A DNA stretch of 41,604 nucleotides from Acinetobacter gyllenbergii CIP 110306 = MTCC 11365. Its GTDB lineage: Bacteria; Pseudomonadota; Gammaproteobacteria; Pseudomonadales; Moraxellaceae. Position numbers and translations under genes: made by a program. The DNA is taken from NCBI RefSeq assembly GCF_000413855.1, contig NZ_ATGG01000050.1:1-41604 (forward strand), in the 5' to 3' direction. Below are positions 1-7,863 of the stretch, piece by piece. The first letter of the stretch is position 1. Each line of letters starts with the position of its first letter. The notes below the pieces were generated by a model that saw only the letters and a program-made list of their open reading frames with translations, was not told where the DNA came from and searched no databases.

Positions 1-113
1 TTCCAAAACATAAAACAAGAATGATAAGTTTGTGCATCAGGACGTGAGATATGACAGGAGTTGTATCTAGTGAAAGGAATACGAAAAAGCCCGACAGGAT
101 GTCGGGCTTTTTT
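1..113. repeat. R1 repeat, copy 1 (cut by window edge)
   Basis: This is the right-hand part of a repeat found again at 1331-1533 and 2242-2444. It runs from the TTCCAAAACATAAAAC stretch to a strong hairpin with GCCCGAC/GTCGGGC arms flanked by A and T runs (84-113). That hairpin can act as a bidirectional terminator and lies just past the 3' end of the leftward LysR gene. No transposase reading frame is visible in the repeat, and its left part lies outside the window. Confidence 0.85.
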
Positions 114-139
114 CATTTGAACTAAAACTCAGTCAATTT

Positions 140-1045
140 TTAGCTCACCTGCTTGGCACTATAATAAGCATGAATCGAGGCTGCACAACGGTCAATGATC
201 GAGTCTTCATCCTTTTTCCAGATGAGCTTCACTTCACTGAGGGTGTTCTCGTCTTGGATTGGAATCAGTCTGACATTGCTAGGCAAAATTACTTTAAATT
301 CTTCGGGCACAATACACACGCCAAAACCATTGGCGACCAGTTCCAATTGCGATCTTTTCCTTGAATAAATTCGAGTTCTTTTCGGATTAAAGCCATTGAC
401 CAAGCATAAATTGGCGGCCAAATAGCTCAAGCCACCACGGGCTTTATGTGGCACAGAAACAAAATCCAAGGGTGCCAATTCACGGATCGAGATACTTTCT
501 TTTTCACTTAAAAATGGATCTGAAATATGCGCAGCAACGTATAAAGGAGCGGTATATAAACTGATCGAATTGACATCATTCAAATTATGATAAATCGGGG
601 GGCGGATAAAACCCAGATCAATCGTCCCATTCAATAAATATTCGAGTTGTAACTCAGAGGATAAAGTATGCATCTCGATATCAATATGATGGGTATCACA
701 GAGCTGTTCAAAAATTTCCAGCTTGTTTTGATCTAATACGATACTACTGGAATGGGCAATTTTAATGATTCGACCTTCACCCCGACTGATACTTTGGGCG
801 CTGACAATGGAACTTTTTAAATGATCAATATTGGTTTTTAGACTTTTATACAGTGCTTCACCTGCAGGTGTGAGTCTAATTTTTTTCTCGGATCGATCAA
901 AAATTTCAAAACCGATTTCTTCTTCTAAATTTTTGATTTGTCTGCTTAGGGCCGATTGAGCAATAAACAGCTTCTCCGAGGCAGCAATAAAGCCCCCAGT
1001 TTCAACAATCGTGATTAGATAATTAAATTGTTTGAAGGTCCACAT
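140..1045 (-). CDS. LysR family transcriptional regulator
   Basis: A 301-residue LysR-type regulator, the normal length for the family. Residues 1-60 form the winged helix-turn-helix, with the typical AAxxLxxxQSALSRQIKxLE pattern and a following LTPAG segment. The rest, from about residue 90, is the two-lobed effector-binding domain, with RPP and GFGVCIVPEE-like motifs close to those of BenM/CatM-type activators of aromatic catabolism. The inducer cannot be read from the sequence, because no catabolic gene lies beside it in the window. It is transcribed leftward and followed by the R1 hairpin terminator. The start is the ATG at the beginning of the conserved WTFKQFNYL segment. Confidence 0.9.
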   Translation of the reverse strand: MWTFKQFNYLITIVETGGFIAASEKLFIAQSALSRQIKNLEEEIGFEIFDRSEKKIRLTPAGEALYKSLKTNIDHLKSSIVSAQSISRGEGRIIKIAHSSSIVLDQNKLEIFEQLCDTHHIDIEMHTLSSELQLEYLLNGTIDLGFIRPPIYHNLNDVNSISLYTAPLYVAAHISDPFLSEKESISIRELAPLDFVSVPHKARGGLSYLAANLCLVNGFNPKRTRIYSRKRSQLELVANGFGVCIVPEEFKVILPSNVRLIPIQDENTLSEVKLIWKKDEDSIIDRCAASIHAYYSAKQVS

Positions 1046-1141
1046 ATCTCAAAATTAGATCAGTGCTTGTTTTTTCTATATTAGATTAGATGGAAGAAAT
1101 CTTATACCTTTTTTATAGATCCTTGATTCAGGTCGCTGACG

Positions 1142-1267
1142 ATGACAATGAGAAATAAGATTTTGACTTTAATTGCTGCTGTAGTGATTTGTCTACTGGC
1201 ACAAAGCTATGATCAGTATATGGGTGTGATGACGAAAGGGCAGTCGATTGATTTATTAGGAGATTGA
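1142..1267 (+). CDS. possible small membrane or exported peptide (41 aa)
   Basis: A short frame divergent from the LysR gene encodes 41 residues. Its start is basic (MTMRNK) and is followed by a hydrophobic stretch (about residues 7-20, rich in Leu, Ile, Val and Ala), then a polar tail. This fits a small single-span membrane peptide or a processed exported peptide. A second in-frame ATG lies two codons downstream, and no strong ribosome binding site was seen. It ends 63 bp before R1 copy 2. I do not recognise it. It could be a remnant of a longer gene displaced by the repeat. Confidence 0.35.
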   Translation: MTMRNKILTLIAAVVICLLAQSYDQYMGVMTKGQSIDLLGD

Positions 1268-1330
1268 TACGTTCTCCGTGTTCCGTTCCATATATTTACT
1301 GACTTTTTAAAGGGTGAGAAAGCTCGGCAG

Positions 1331-1533
1331 TGTACGCTTTTTCTTACAGCGATTAGGGGCAATGTCCCATTTTCAGCCTTAGTGGAATTGCCTAATATCA
1401 ACTCATCAGGAACAGGAAGTTCCAAAACATAAAACAAGAATGATAAGTTTGTGCATCAGGACGTGAGATATGACAGGAGTTGTATCTAGTGAAAGGAATA
1501 CGAAAAAGCCCGACTTGGATGTCGGGCTTTTTT
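1331..1533. repeat. R1 repeat, copy 2
   Basis: About 203 bp, nearly identical to 2242-2444, with its right half matching 1-113. It begins at TGTACGCTTTTTCTTAC and includes a small hairpin with GGAAC/GTTCC arms. It ends in the GCCCGAC/GTCGGGC terminator-like hairpin (1503-1533), 137 bp beyond the stop of the leftward cupin gene. The leftward frames through the two long copies stay similar (a shared LPVPDE...GNS...AENGTLPLI segment), so the repeat may derive from an old coding fragment. Confidence 0.85.
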
Positions 1534-1669
1534 ATTGCAAATCTAACAAGTGGCTGAGTGCGTTGGCTTGCTGTTTTATAACCAACAGATTGCAGTGAAT
1601 AGGTGTATTACTAAACCTGAGGTTTAAGATTGAATCTTATGTATTTTAGATTCGCCAGATAATGTTAAT

Positions 1670-2011
1670 TTAATCAACAATGAGTAATTTCGCTCCATTT
1701 AAACTGAAGGATTGGTGCGGTTCGGCATGATCACCAACCTGATAGCTCATTCCCTGCGTTAAAATAAACGTCCTTCCATCTTTTAATCTGCTTTCAAGTT
1801 CACCTTCTAAACAAAATAGAATATGTCCTTTTTCGCACCAATGGTCAGCTAAGTAATTAGCTGAGTATTCTACAATTCTTACTCTAATTCTATTTTCTTC
1901 TTCACCAAAGTATTGTGTTTTCCAATAGGCATTTCCAGTTTCTCCGCGGTATTCTACTGTTTCTATTTTATCCCAGTTAGTCACTTGAAATGGAAAAGGG
2001 AAAATATTCAT
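1670..2011 (-). CDS. DHCW-motif cupin fold protein
   Basis: A 113-residue single-domain cupin. Residues 59-67 carry the ADHWCEKGH segment that I associate with the family annotated as DHCW-motif cupin fold proteins. It is followed by the usual beta-barrel pattern (LEGELESRLKDG, then GDHAEPHQSF), where the histidines could bind a metal. The biochemical role of the family is not established. I chose the ATG at 2011 because a GGAACAG sequence sits at suitable spacing upstream. An in-frame TTG 12 bp further out is less likely. It stands alone between two R1 copies, with nothing suggesting an operon. Confidence 0.8.
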   Translation of the reverse strand: MNIFPFPFQVTNWDKIETVEYRGETGNAYWKTQYFGEEENRIRVRIVEYSANYLADHWCEKGHILFCLEGELESRLKDGRTFILTQGMSYQVGDHAEPHQSFSLNGAKLLIVD

Positions 2012-2241
2012 ATACTGTTCCAAAACTTTAGATTTATTCTAAAAATATAGATAAATTTAGTTTTTGCAATACGCTTATTTAAGCGAAGCGCTGTGATGCG
2101 AAGGAACATTGATTAAAAAATTTAAATTCAATGCTTATTTAGACCGTATTAAAGAAAACTACAAAAGCCATTGATTTAAAATAAGATAGATTCTTTATGA
2201 ATGGTTTAGATATTTCTTGTTAGATTTTTAAACATAAGTCA

Positions 2242-2444
2242 TGTACGCTTTTTCTTACACCGATTAAGGGCAATGTCCCATTTTCAGCCTCAACTGAATT
2301 ACCTAATATGAACTCATCAGGAACAGGAAGTTCCAAACATAAAACAAGAATGATAAGTTTGTGCATCAGGATGTGAGATATGACAGGAGTTGTATCTAGT
2401 GAAAGGAATACGAAAAAGCCCGACTCGGATGTCGGGCTTTTTTT
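2242..2444. repeat. R1 repeat, copy 3
   Basis: About 203 bp, the closest match to copy 2, with scattered substitutions and one single-base gap (TTCCAAACAT instead of TTCCAAAACAT). Its terminator hairpin (2413-2444) abuts the stop codon of the leftward LysR gene at 2443, so the repeat now supplies the 3' end of that transcript. Bases 2024-2241, to its left, are AT-rich and I see no gene there. Confidence 0.85.
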
Positions 2445-3336
2445 ATGCGCGATGGATTTGTTTTTCCCACAGTTCAATCAAGAGTTGCATGGATTTGCTC
2501 AGTGGCTTATAAGCTGGCCAAATCGCATGAATCGGCATATCCAGTCCATTGGTGGTATCGAGAAAAGCTAAGCGTACCAGACGTTGTTTGGCAAAATGTG
2601 TTTGCACTACGGAAAGGGGAAAATTACCCCAACCGAGCCCTTGTTCCACCATATCAATGGCTATAGATAAATTATCGCTATACCAGCATGAATCTGAGAC
2701 CAGTACTCGACTATCAGGCAGTGGATAATGTTTGCTGGCTACAATAATTTGTCTGAGTTCAGATAGCATGGTGAGTTCATTTTTATTCTGCGCTTTGAGC
2801 TGTTGCGCATCTTTGGGGGAAACTGCCGCAACAAATTGTTCCATGCCCAATAAACGAAAGCGTTCATTATTATCGAGTTGTGATGAACTATAGGCAATAT
2901 ACAGATCAATTTCGTTATTATGCAGTCGTATTTTGAGCTCCTGTTGTGGTGCGCTGACCATATCAATATTTAACAAGGGATAACGTTGAATCAGTTGTTC
3001 AATCCCCGCCAATAAAAACTTTTGATTCACATCCGCAGCAATGCCAATGCAGAGACTGGTCTCTAGTCCAGTTGAAAGTTCAGTCAGATGCAGGTCGAGC
3101 TGACGTAATTTAGTCAGAATTAATCGGGCATGCGGTTCGATTGAAAGTGCGACTTCGGTAGCAGTGAGGTGATTTTTACTGCGTTCAAATAATTTTAAAT
3201 TCAATTCTGCTTCAAGATTGGCAATCGCCATACTGACCGCTGAAGGCACACGATTTAGGGCGCGCGCTGCAGCGGAAAAATTACCACGATCCATAATTTC
3301 AAGGATCAGTTCAAGCTGTTCACGATTTAGTTTCAT
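2443..3336 (-). CDS. LysR family regulator, probably of the adjacent PACE efflux gene
   Basis: A 297-residue LysR-type regulator. Residues 3-62 form the helix-turn-helix (GNFSAAARALNRVPSAVSMA). From about residue 88 to the end is the periplasmic-binding-protein-like sensor domain (SLCIGIAADV...). It is divergent from the PACE transporter gene at 3431, with 94 bp between the starts. That arrangement is the same as the known aceR-aceI pair of A. baumannii, where the LysR protein activates efflux in response to its substrate. The role here is inferred from that context. The last codon touches the R1 terminator hairpin, so the 3' end may have been replaced by the repeat. Confidence 0.9.
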   Translation of the reverse strand: MKLNREQLELILEIMDRGNFSAAARALNRVPSAVSMAIANLEAELNLKLFERSKNHLTATEVALSIEPHARLILTKLRQLDLHLTELSTGLETSLCIGIAADVNQKFLLAGIEQLIQRYPLLNIDMVSAPQQELKIRLHNNEIDLYIAYSSSQLDNNERFRLLGMEQFVAAVSPKDAQQLKAQNKNELTMLSELRQIIVASKHYPLPDSRVLVSDSCWYSDNLSIAIDMVEQGLGWGNFPLSVVQTHFAKQRLVRLAFLDTTNGLDMPIHAIWPAYKPLSKSMQLLIELWEKQIHRA

Positions 3337-3351
3337 GGCAATTCACTTGTC

Positions 3352-3374
3352 AGTCAATCTGATAACGATTGACT
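3352..3374. promoter_or_regulatory. dyad operator candidate between LysR and PACE genes
   Basis: The divergent intergenic region contains a perfect inverted repeat, AGTCAATC and GATTGACT separated by seven bases. It has the T-N11-A layout of LysR binding boxes and lies 57 bp upstream of the PACE start codon. A T-run follows it, so a weak hairpin terminator is an alternative reading. Confidence 0.5.
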
Positions 3375-3430
3375 TTTTTTATCAAATTTAAAGCGTAAAA
3401 TCCACCCATTATTGATTTTAAGGTGTGGTC

Positions 3431-3883
3431 ATGCAAGGAACCAAGAGAAGAGTCACCTATGTGTTTTTCTATGAAGTTTTTAGCTTTTTTATCTGTGCAA
3501 TGGTGTTGGCCGTACTTTCGGGTACCACCATCAGTCATACAGGGCCATTGTCGATCTTGATTGCTGTGATCGCAGTGACGGTGAATTTCTTTTATAACTA
3601 TGTATTTGAGCTGTGGGAAAAAAAACAGATTTCCAAAAAGCGCACAGTGTGGAGACGTGTGGCGCATGCGATTGGCTTTCAAATTGTTTTGGTGATGATT
3701 TTGATTCCGCTCATTGCATGGTGGATGCAGATCAGTTTGGTGAAAGCCTTCTTGCTGGATTTCAGTTTGATGGTTCTGATTCCATGTTATACCTTTGTTT
3801 ATAATTACTTTTTTGATCATATTTTTGGTTTACCCAGCCATTTGCTTGAGCCAGCCGCGCTGAATGCCAAAACCAGCTCTTAA
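3431..3883 (+). CDS. PACE family multidrug efflux transporter (AceI-like)
   Basis: A 150-residue inner-membrane protein with four hydrophobic helices in two tandem bacterial transmembrane pair repeats (about residues 8-68 and 75-140). PACE proteins export biocides such as chlorhexidine and short diamines by proton antiport. With the ATG at 3431, preceded by AAGGTG at good spacing, the conserved membrane glutamate falls at residue 15, as in AceI (E15), which supports this start over the in-frame GTG two codons upstream. The conserved NFFYNYVFELWE and YTFVYNYFFDHIF helix ends are present. The LysR gene is divergent. Substrate range cannot be told from sequence, and Acinetobacter genomes carry several PACE paralogues. 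Confidence 0.92.
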   Translation: MQGTKRRVTYVFFYEVFSFFICAMVLAVLSGTTISHTGPLSILIAVIAVTVNFFYNYVFELWEKKQISKKRTVWRRVAHAIGFQIVLVMILIPLIAWWMQISLVKAFLLDFSLMVLIPCYTFVYNYFFDHIFGLPSHLLEPAALNAKTSS

Positions 3884-3906
3884 TCTACAGTTTTATGGCT
3901 GAATTC

Positions 3907-3939
3907 ATAAAAAGAGTGCATAAAATGCACTCTTTTTAT
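3907..3939. terminator. bidirectional intrinsic terminator
   Basis: A 14-bp perfect stem, with AAAAAGAGTGCA and TGCACTCTTTTT arms and a TAAAA loop, lies between the convergent PACE and DUF2147 genes. A and T runs at both ends let it serve both. Confidence 0.85.
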
Positions 3940-3978
3940 GTGATTTATCAATTAATTTTTAACATAAAAATTGAGTGA

Positions 3979-4446
3979 TTAAAGTCGAATCCAAGTCATG
4001 TTACGGAAACTGTTATTGGCTGGATTTTTGGCATTGATGCTCAGCATTTTGCCTGTTTTGCTTAAACGCGCATTCAGGTTGTATTTCTGTCCATCGTACG
4101 GATTGAGCCAAACGCCTTGTCCAAATTCCTCATTTTGACTCAACATCTTTAGACCGGTTAGCACTTCCATGCCGATCATCTGCTGGTTTTTTAACGTGCC
4201 CGTACAGGCTGTACATAAGGTTAGTGCTGCTTCCTTGGCAGAAGGATACATTTTGACAATCACGGCACTGTATTGTTCAATGGCTGAATGTCTACGAATC
4301 ACGATATCAGAGAGATAGGAACCTGTACGCTCATCCACGACTTTCCACGTCCCAATCAATGGATCTGTCGGAGCAGCGTGAATCGCCAAAGGCGTATTGA
4401 GCCCAAGTAAGAGAATACAAGCACGAATAAAAGAGGTATTGAGCAT
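3979..4446 (-). CDS. DUF2147 family exported protein
   Basis: A 155-residue protein with an N-terminal signal peptide (hydrophobic residues 8-24, cleavage likely after AIHA-A). It is followed by a compact DUF2147-type beta domain that starts at PLIGTWKV and contains the pair of cysteines in LCTACTG and the WLNPYDGQKYN segment typical of the family. It would act in the periplasm or at the outer membrane. The family has no firmly established function. It reads leftward toward the terminator shared with the PACE gene and stands alone. Confidence 0.85.
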   Translation of the reverse strand: MLNTSFIRACILLLGLNTPLAIHAAPTDPLIGTWKVVDERTGSYLSDIVIRRHSAIEQYSAVIVKMYPSAKEAALTLCTACTGTLKNQQMIGMEVLTGLKMLSQNEEFGQGVWLNPYDGQKYNLNARLSKTGKMLSINAKNPANNSFRNMTWIRL

Positions 4447-4556
4447 GAGGAATACGTCGAAAAATATAAATAATGAAATGAAACAACGATTTATTATATT
4501 GTTTTAGTAGGATGATCACAGCATGTTTTAGGGAACTTGGCAGTTCCCTATCGTAT

Positions 4557-5915
4557 TTAAATCATGCGGTATAAGCGTTCTTTCGGGAACACTGCAGTAA
4601 AGGTTGAACCTTCATTTTCTTTAGAGGTAATTTCCAAGTGTGCGCCGTGCTGCATCAACACGTGTTTCACGATGGCCAGTCCAAGTCCAGTTCCACCTGT
4701 CTGACGGCTACGTGCACTATCGACACGGTAGAAACGTTCAGTTAAACGAGGTAAATGCTTGGGATTAATTCCGATCCCATTATCTTGTACAGTAAAGTAA
4801 GCATGATCACCATCTTCATGCCAGCCAATGGTGATGATGCCGCCTGCAGGCGTGTATTTAATCGCATTGGTAATTAAGTTACTGAACGCACTGGCAATTT
4901 CAATATCAGAACCGATCAGATCGCAATGGCTATCAATATCCAGATTTAAGGTATGGCCATAATCGAGATTGTAGGCACGTGCATCATCAAAGATCTGGTT
5001 CATCAGATTGGCCATATCAATAATCTGATTTTTCGCGACTTTTTTATTATTTTCTAAATTAGATAACAACAATAGGTCATTCACCAGAGCATTCATGCGC
5101 TTGGTCTGAGATTGCATCTGGGTAAAAGCCCGCTTCCAGCGCGGAGTAATATCATCTTGATCGGTAAAGGTTTCGATATAGCCACTAAGCACCGTCAAGG
5201 GCGTGCGTAACTCATGTGAAATATTATCGACAAAGTCTTTACGCATCTGTTCCAGATTATGTACCCGTGTGGTGTCATAAGCGACGAGCAGACGGCTTTC
5301 GCCACCAAAACGGGTGAGTTTGACTTGTACATAACGTTCTTCATCCATCTGTGCCTGTAAACGGATACCATCAGGAGATTGATCGCTATGGTTGAAATAT
5401 TCAATAAAATTGGGTTGGCGTAGAATCGACAATAAATTGCGGCCACGGTCTAGAGGACTGATACCCAATAGTTTTTCAGCGGCAGGATTCCACCATTCGA
5501 TTTGATGTTGATCATCAATTAAAACCACTGCTTCGGCCAATGCCACCAAAGAGGATTGTGCCCGATCAATTAAACCGACCATCTCTGCTTGAACAATCCG
5601 TTCTTGACGTTGTGCACGGTAAACATTGAACAGCAAAGCGCCCCAAATCCCGTTGAGATTGGGTGGGACATCATAAGGACGATTAGAAATCCATTCATTG
5701 ACCAGATAAAGCGAACGAAGCTGTAGGAAAAAAAACAGCACGAAGGCAATAAAAACACAGCTCCAGAAGTAACCCACCCCGAATCCAACTAAGCTTGCAA
5801 TCAATAAGAAAAAAAGTAACAGTCTTAAATCTTGCTTCGCAAAGGTCCATAAACTGCTGTAGCGAAAACGTTGGTGTTCACGTGCCAGCTCAGGGACGGG
5901 GTAAGGCTCATACAT
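4557..5915 (-). CDS. phoR: phosphate regulon sensor histidine kinase PhoR
   Basis: A 452-residue sensor kinase. Two membrane helices (about residues 30-66) precede a charged linker and a PAS domain (about 108-205). The HisKA box has phospho-acceptor H234 in SHELRTPL. The ATPase domain shows the N box (NLITNAIKYTP), G1 (DNGIGI) and G2 (GTGLGLAIVKH). The short N-terminus without a large periplasmic loop is typical of PhoR, which senses phosphate supply through the Pst transporter and PhoU and phosphorylates PhoB. It starts 9 bp after the phoB stop and is surely co-transcribed. No pst genes are in the window. Confidence 0.95.
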   Translation of the reverse strand: MYEPYPVPELAREHQRFRYSSLWTFAKQDLRLLLFFLLIASLVGFGVGYFWSCVFIAFVLFFFLQLRSLYLVNEWISNRPYDVPPNLNGIWGALLFNVYRAQRQERIVQAEMVGLIDRAQSSLVALAEAVVLIDDQHQIEWWNPAAEKLLGISPLDRGRNLLSILRQPNFIEYFNHSDQSPDGIRLQAQMDEERYVQVKLTRFGGESRLLVAYDTTRVHNLEQMRKDFVDNISHELRTPLTVLSGYIETFTDQDDITPRWKRAFTQMQSQTKRMNALVNDLLLLSNLENNKKVAKNQIIDMANLMNQIFDDARAYNLDYGHTLNLDIDSHCDLIGSDIEIASAFSNLITNAIKYTPAGGIITIGWHEDGDHAYFTVQDNGIGINPKHLPRLTERFYRVDSARSRQTGGTGLGLAIVKHVLMQHGAHLEITSKENEGSTFTAVFPKERLYRMI

Positions 5916-5924
5916 AAAGGATTT

Positions 5925-6635
5925 TTAACCTACTGCTAAATCTGCTCGTGTCGAGAAACGGTAACCTGTGCCACGAACGGTTTGTACAAAACGATCGACA
6001 CCAAAAGGTTCTAACACTTTGCGTAAACGACGGATATGCACATCAATGGTACGGTCTTCAATATAGACATTGCCACCCCAGACTTGATCTAGGAGTTGAG
6101 CACGGGTATAGGCGCGCTCAGGATGGGTCATGAAGAAGGCCAATAAACGATATTCGGTTGGCCCCATATCTAAAATACTATTGCCAAAGCTGACACGCTG
6201 GCTGACAGGATCCAGTAACAAACCATTGGCGTCAATGACTTTTTCACCGCTCAGTGCATTGGCACGACGCAGTACTGCTTTGATACGAGATACCAGTTCA
6301 CGCGTCGAGAACGGTTTGGTCATGTAATCATCAGCACCCGCATCTAGACCTTGTACTTTATGGTCTTCTTCGCCACGGGCAGTCAGCATGATCACTGGAA
6401 TCTCGGCCAAGTTTTCATCACGTTTGAGACGGCGACATAAATCTACACCACTCACACCACCCGGTAGCATCCAATCCAGCAAAATAAGCGCAGGACGCTG
6501 ATCAACGATGATCTGATGCGCTTGTTTAGCATCCTCAGCTTGTAAACATTGGAAGCCTGCCATATCCAATGAGGTATGGATCATTTCGCGGATCGGTAGC
6601 TCATCATCGACAATTAAAATATAGTCATCTTTCAC
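5925..6635 (-). CDS. phoB: phosphate regulon response regulator PhoB
   Basis: A 236-residue OmpR/PhoB-type response regulator. The receiver domain (residues 1-125) has the acidic pair D10/D11, phospho-acceptor D54 in LLDWMLPG, and the usual Thr and Lys (MLTARGEE, MTKPFS). The C-terminal winged helix (about 135-232) contains GPTEYRLLAFFM and the EDRTIDVHIRRLRK recognition region. It activates phosphate-starvation genes by binding Pho boxes. It is the first gene of the phoBR operon, and candidate Pho boxes lie upstream, consistent with autoregulation. Confidence 0.96.
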   Translation of the reverse strand: MKDDYILIVDDELPIREMIHTSLDMAGFQCLQAEDAKQAHQIIVDQRPALILLDWMLPGGVSGVDLCRRLKRDENLAEIPVIMLTARGEEDHKVQGLDAGADDYMTKPFSTRELVSRIKAVLRRANALSGEKVIDANGLLLDPVSQRVSFGNSILDMGPTEYRLLAFFMTHPERAYTRAQLLDQVWGGNVYIEDRTIDVHIRRLRKVLEPFGVDRFVQTVRGTGYRFSTRADLAVG

Positions 6636-6681
6636 AGCGCAATACCCTTAAAATCTGTAACGGTTTAACCGTTTTGTTGTT

Positions 6682-6699
6682 ATGACAGGCTTATTACAA
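6682..6699 (-). promoter_or_regulatory. Pho box candidate upstream of phoB
   Basis: Read on the minus strand, this is TTGTAAT, four bases, then CTGTCAT: two half-sites at the 11-bp period of PhoB boxes, the second matching the consensus exactly. It lies about 47 bp before the phoB start codon, close enough to act as an activator site replacing a -35 box. A further half-site, TTGTCAT, is at 6709-6715. Confidence 0.6.
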
Positions 6700-6759
6700 A
6701 GATTAATTATGACAATATCATTGCAAAAGAATTAATAAAGTCGAATTTAGCAATAAATT

Positions 6760-6799
6760 GTGACAAGCATGGGGCAGAGTCGTGACGGATTGATGACAA
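6760..6799 (-). promoter_or_regulatory. second, phased group of Pho half-sites
   Basis: Plus-strand heptamers GTGACAA (6760), GTGACGG (6782) and ATGACAA (6793) share an 11-bp phase. A poor match at 6771 fills the remaining position. On the minus strand, 6782-6799 reads TTGTCAT-CAAT-CCGTCAC, close to the Pho box consensus. The group is 125-165 bp upstream of phoB, so it would be a distal element of the same promoter. Confidence 0.4.
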
Positions 6800-6886
6800 T
6801 TTGCCTAGCAAGAAAGCAAATGAATTCATTTGCTTAACTAGACTGTAGTTTAACAGCTTTGTGTGTCACAAAACTGTAAAACGATT

Positions 6887-7564
6887 TTAATTTTTTTGCG
6901 AGGTGGTTTCGATAAAAGACAAAAAGACAGCACAGCATGCTGACAGAACATCTTCCAAAGGCTGTTTAAAGCCTTCAGAGACCCAACGAATAATAATATG
7001 AGTCACATAGCCATTTAAGCCCGTCGCCATGAGCGAAACTTCTTCAGTGCTTTGCGGTGCATTCGGCATGGTAATCATCACAAAGCCTTGAATGATGCGA
7101 TCGAACTGAGTTAGCGTTTCTTGAATGGTGGCTTGATTATGCAGGTCTTGCACTAGCATGGCATCAATATAAATAATCCGTGCCATACGTGGATCGTCTT
7201 TAATCGCACTCAATAACGCCGACAAACCTGCGGTCACCATATTCTTGGGTTCAGGTGCCGCCATCAGGACAGCCTGAGTTAAACAGGTTTGCATTTTCTC
7301 AATCATTTTTAAGAACACGGTTTGAAACAGTTCTTCGCTTTTTTTAAAAGATTCATAAAAATAGCGTTCAGTGAGCTTGGCTTCATTACAGACATCTTTG
7401 ACTGTGACCGAAAAAAAGCCTTGTGTGCCGTAGGTTGCAATACCTGCTTCAATCAATTTTTCACGACGTGCTTCTTTGCGCTCAGTTAAAGAGAGACCTT
7501 TGAATTGTCGTTCTTTCACTTCGGTATTATTTTTCTTGCGTGTCGCTTGATCTTGAGTTGCCAT
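6887..7564 (-). CDS. TetR/AcrR family transcriptional regulator
   Basis: A 225-residue TetR-type repressor. A charged leader (residues 1-30) precedes the helix-turn-helix (about 31-77: RREKLIEAGIATYGTQGFFSVTVKDVCNEAKLT..., with YFYESF at its end). An all-helical ligand-binding domain fills the rest. It is divergent from the short-chain dehydrogenase gene at 7864, with 299 bp between starts. It most likely represses that gene, itself, or both through the palindrome at 7766-7785. The ligand is unknown, although regulators beside such dehydrogenases often respond to fatty acyl or hydrophobic alcohol compounds. Confidence 0.9.
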   Translation of the reverse strand: MATQDQATRKKNNTEVKERQFKGLSLTERKEARREKLIEAGIATYGTQGFFSVTVKDVCNEAKLTERYFYESFKKSEELFQTVFLKMIEKMQTCLTQAVLMAAPEPKNMVTAGLSALLSAIKDDPRMARIIYIDAMLVQDLHNQATIQETLTQFDRIIQGFVMITMPNAPQSTEEVSLMATGLNGYVTHIIIRWVSEGFKQPLEDVLSACCAVFLSFIETTSQKN

Positions 7565-7765
7565 TGAGAAAACCGTTCCCTAAAAAGTCTTTAAATCGTG
7601 TGTCTAATAGTTGCATTTCAACCCTGTTGTGCTGACTAGCATAACCAAATTTTGAAAATATGCCTTGTCTCTTTTAAACATCTTCGGTCATAAATGTAAA
7701 TAGGCCTATTATGACATGTCGGGTGTTGGTTATTGCCATTTGTCTTAAAGCCAGAGTGTACTATA

Positions 7766-7794
7766 TTGACAACACGTATTGTCAAAATTATATT
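7766..7794 (+). promoter_or_regulatory. promoter of the dehydrogenase gene with TetR operator candidate
   Basis: TTGACA at 7766, a 17-bp spacer and TATATT at 7789 make a near-consensus sigma-70 promoter. The -35 box is one arm of a palindrome with perfect 7-bp arms, TTGACAA and TTGTCAA, six bases apart (7766-7785). A repressor dimer there would block RNA polymerase, which is the expected design for the divergent TetR gene. Confidence 0.65.
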
Positions 7795-7863
7795 GGTTAT
7801 AGGTTAAACAGCACATGAGCTAAGCGAATATGTGCGTATCATTCGCAGTACAAAGGATAGGCA

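Noticed and set aside
1213..1437. 74-residue leftward frame across R1 copy 2
   Set aside because: Most of it is repeat sequence shared with copy 3, the rest reads through the unrelated 41-codon frame on the other strand, and there is no ribosome binding site. Treated as part of the repeat.
3369..3401. TTGACT ... TAAAAT as a promoter for the PACE gene
   Set aside because: The spacing between the two boxes is 21 bp, too long for a standard sigma-70 promoter.
3350..3820. 156-residue leftward frame opposite the PACE gene
   Set aside because: It is the antisense of a gene with clear PACE motifs, starts in the intergenic region and has a composition unlike a real protein.
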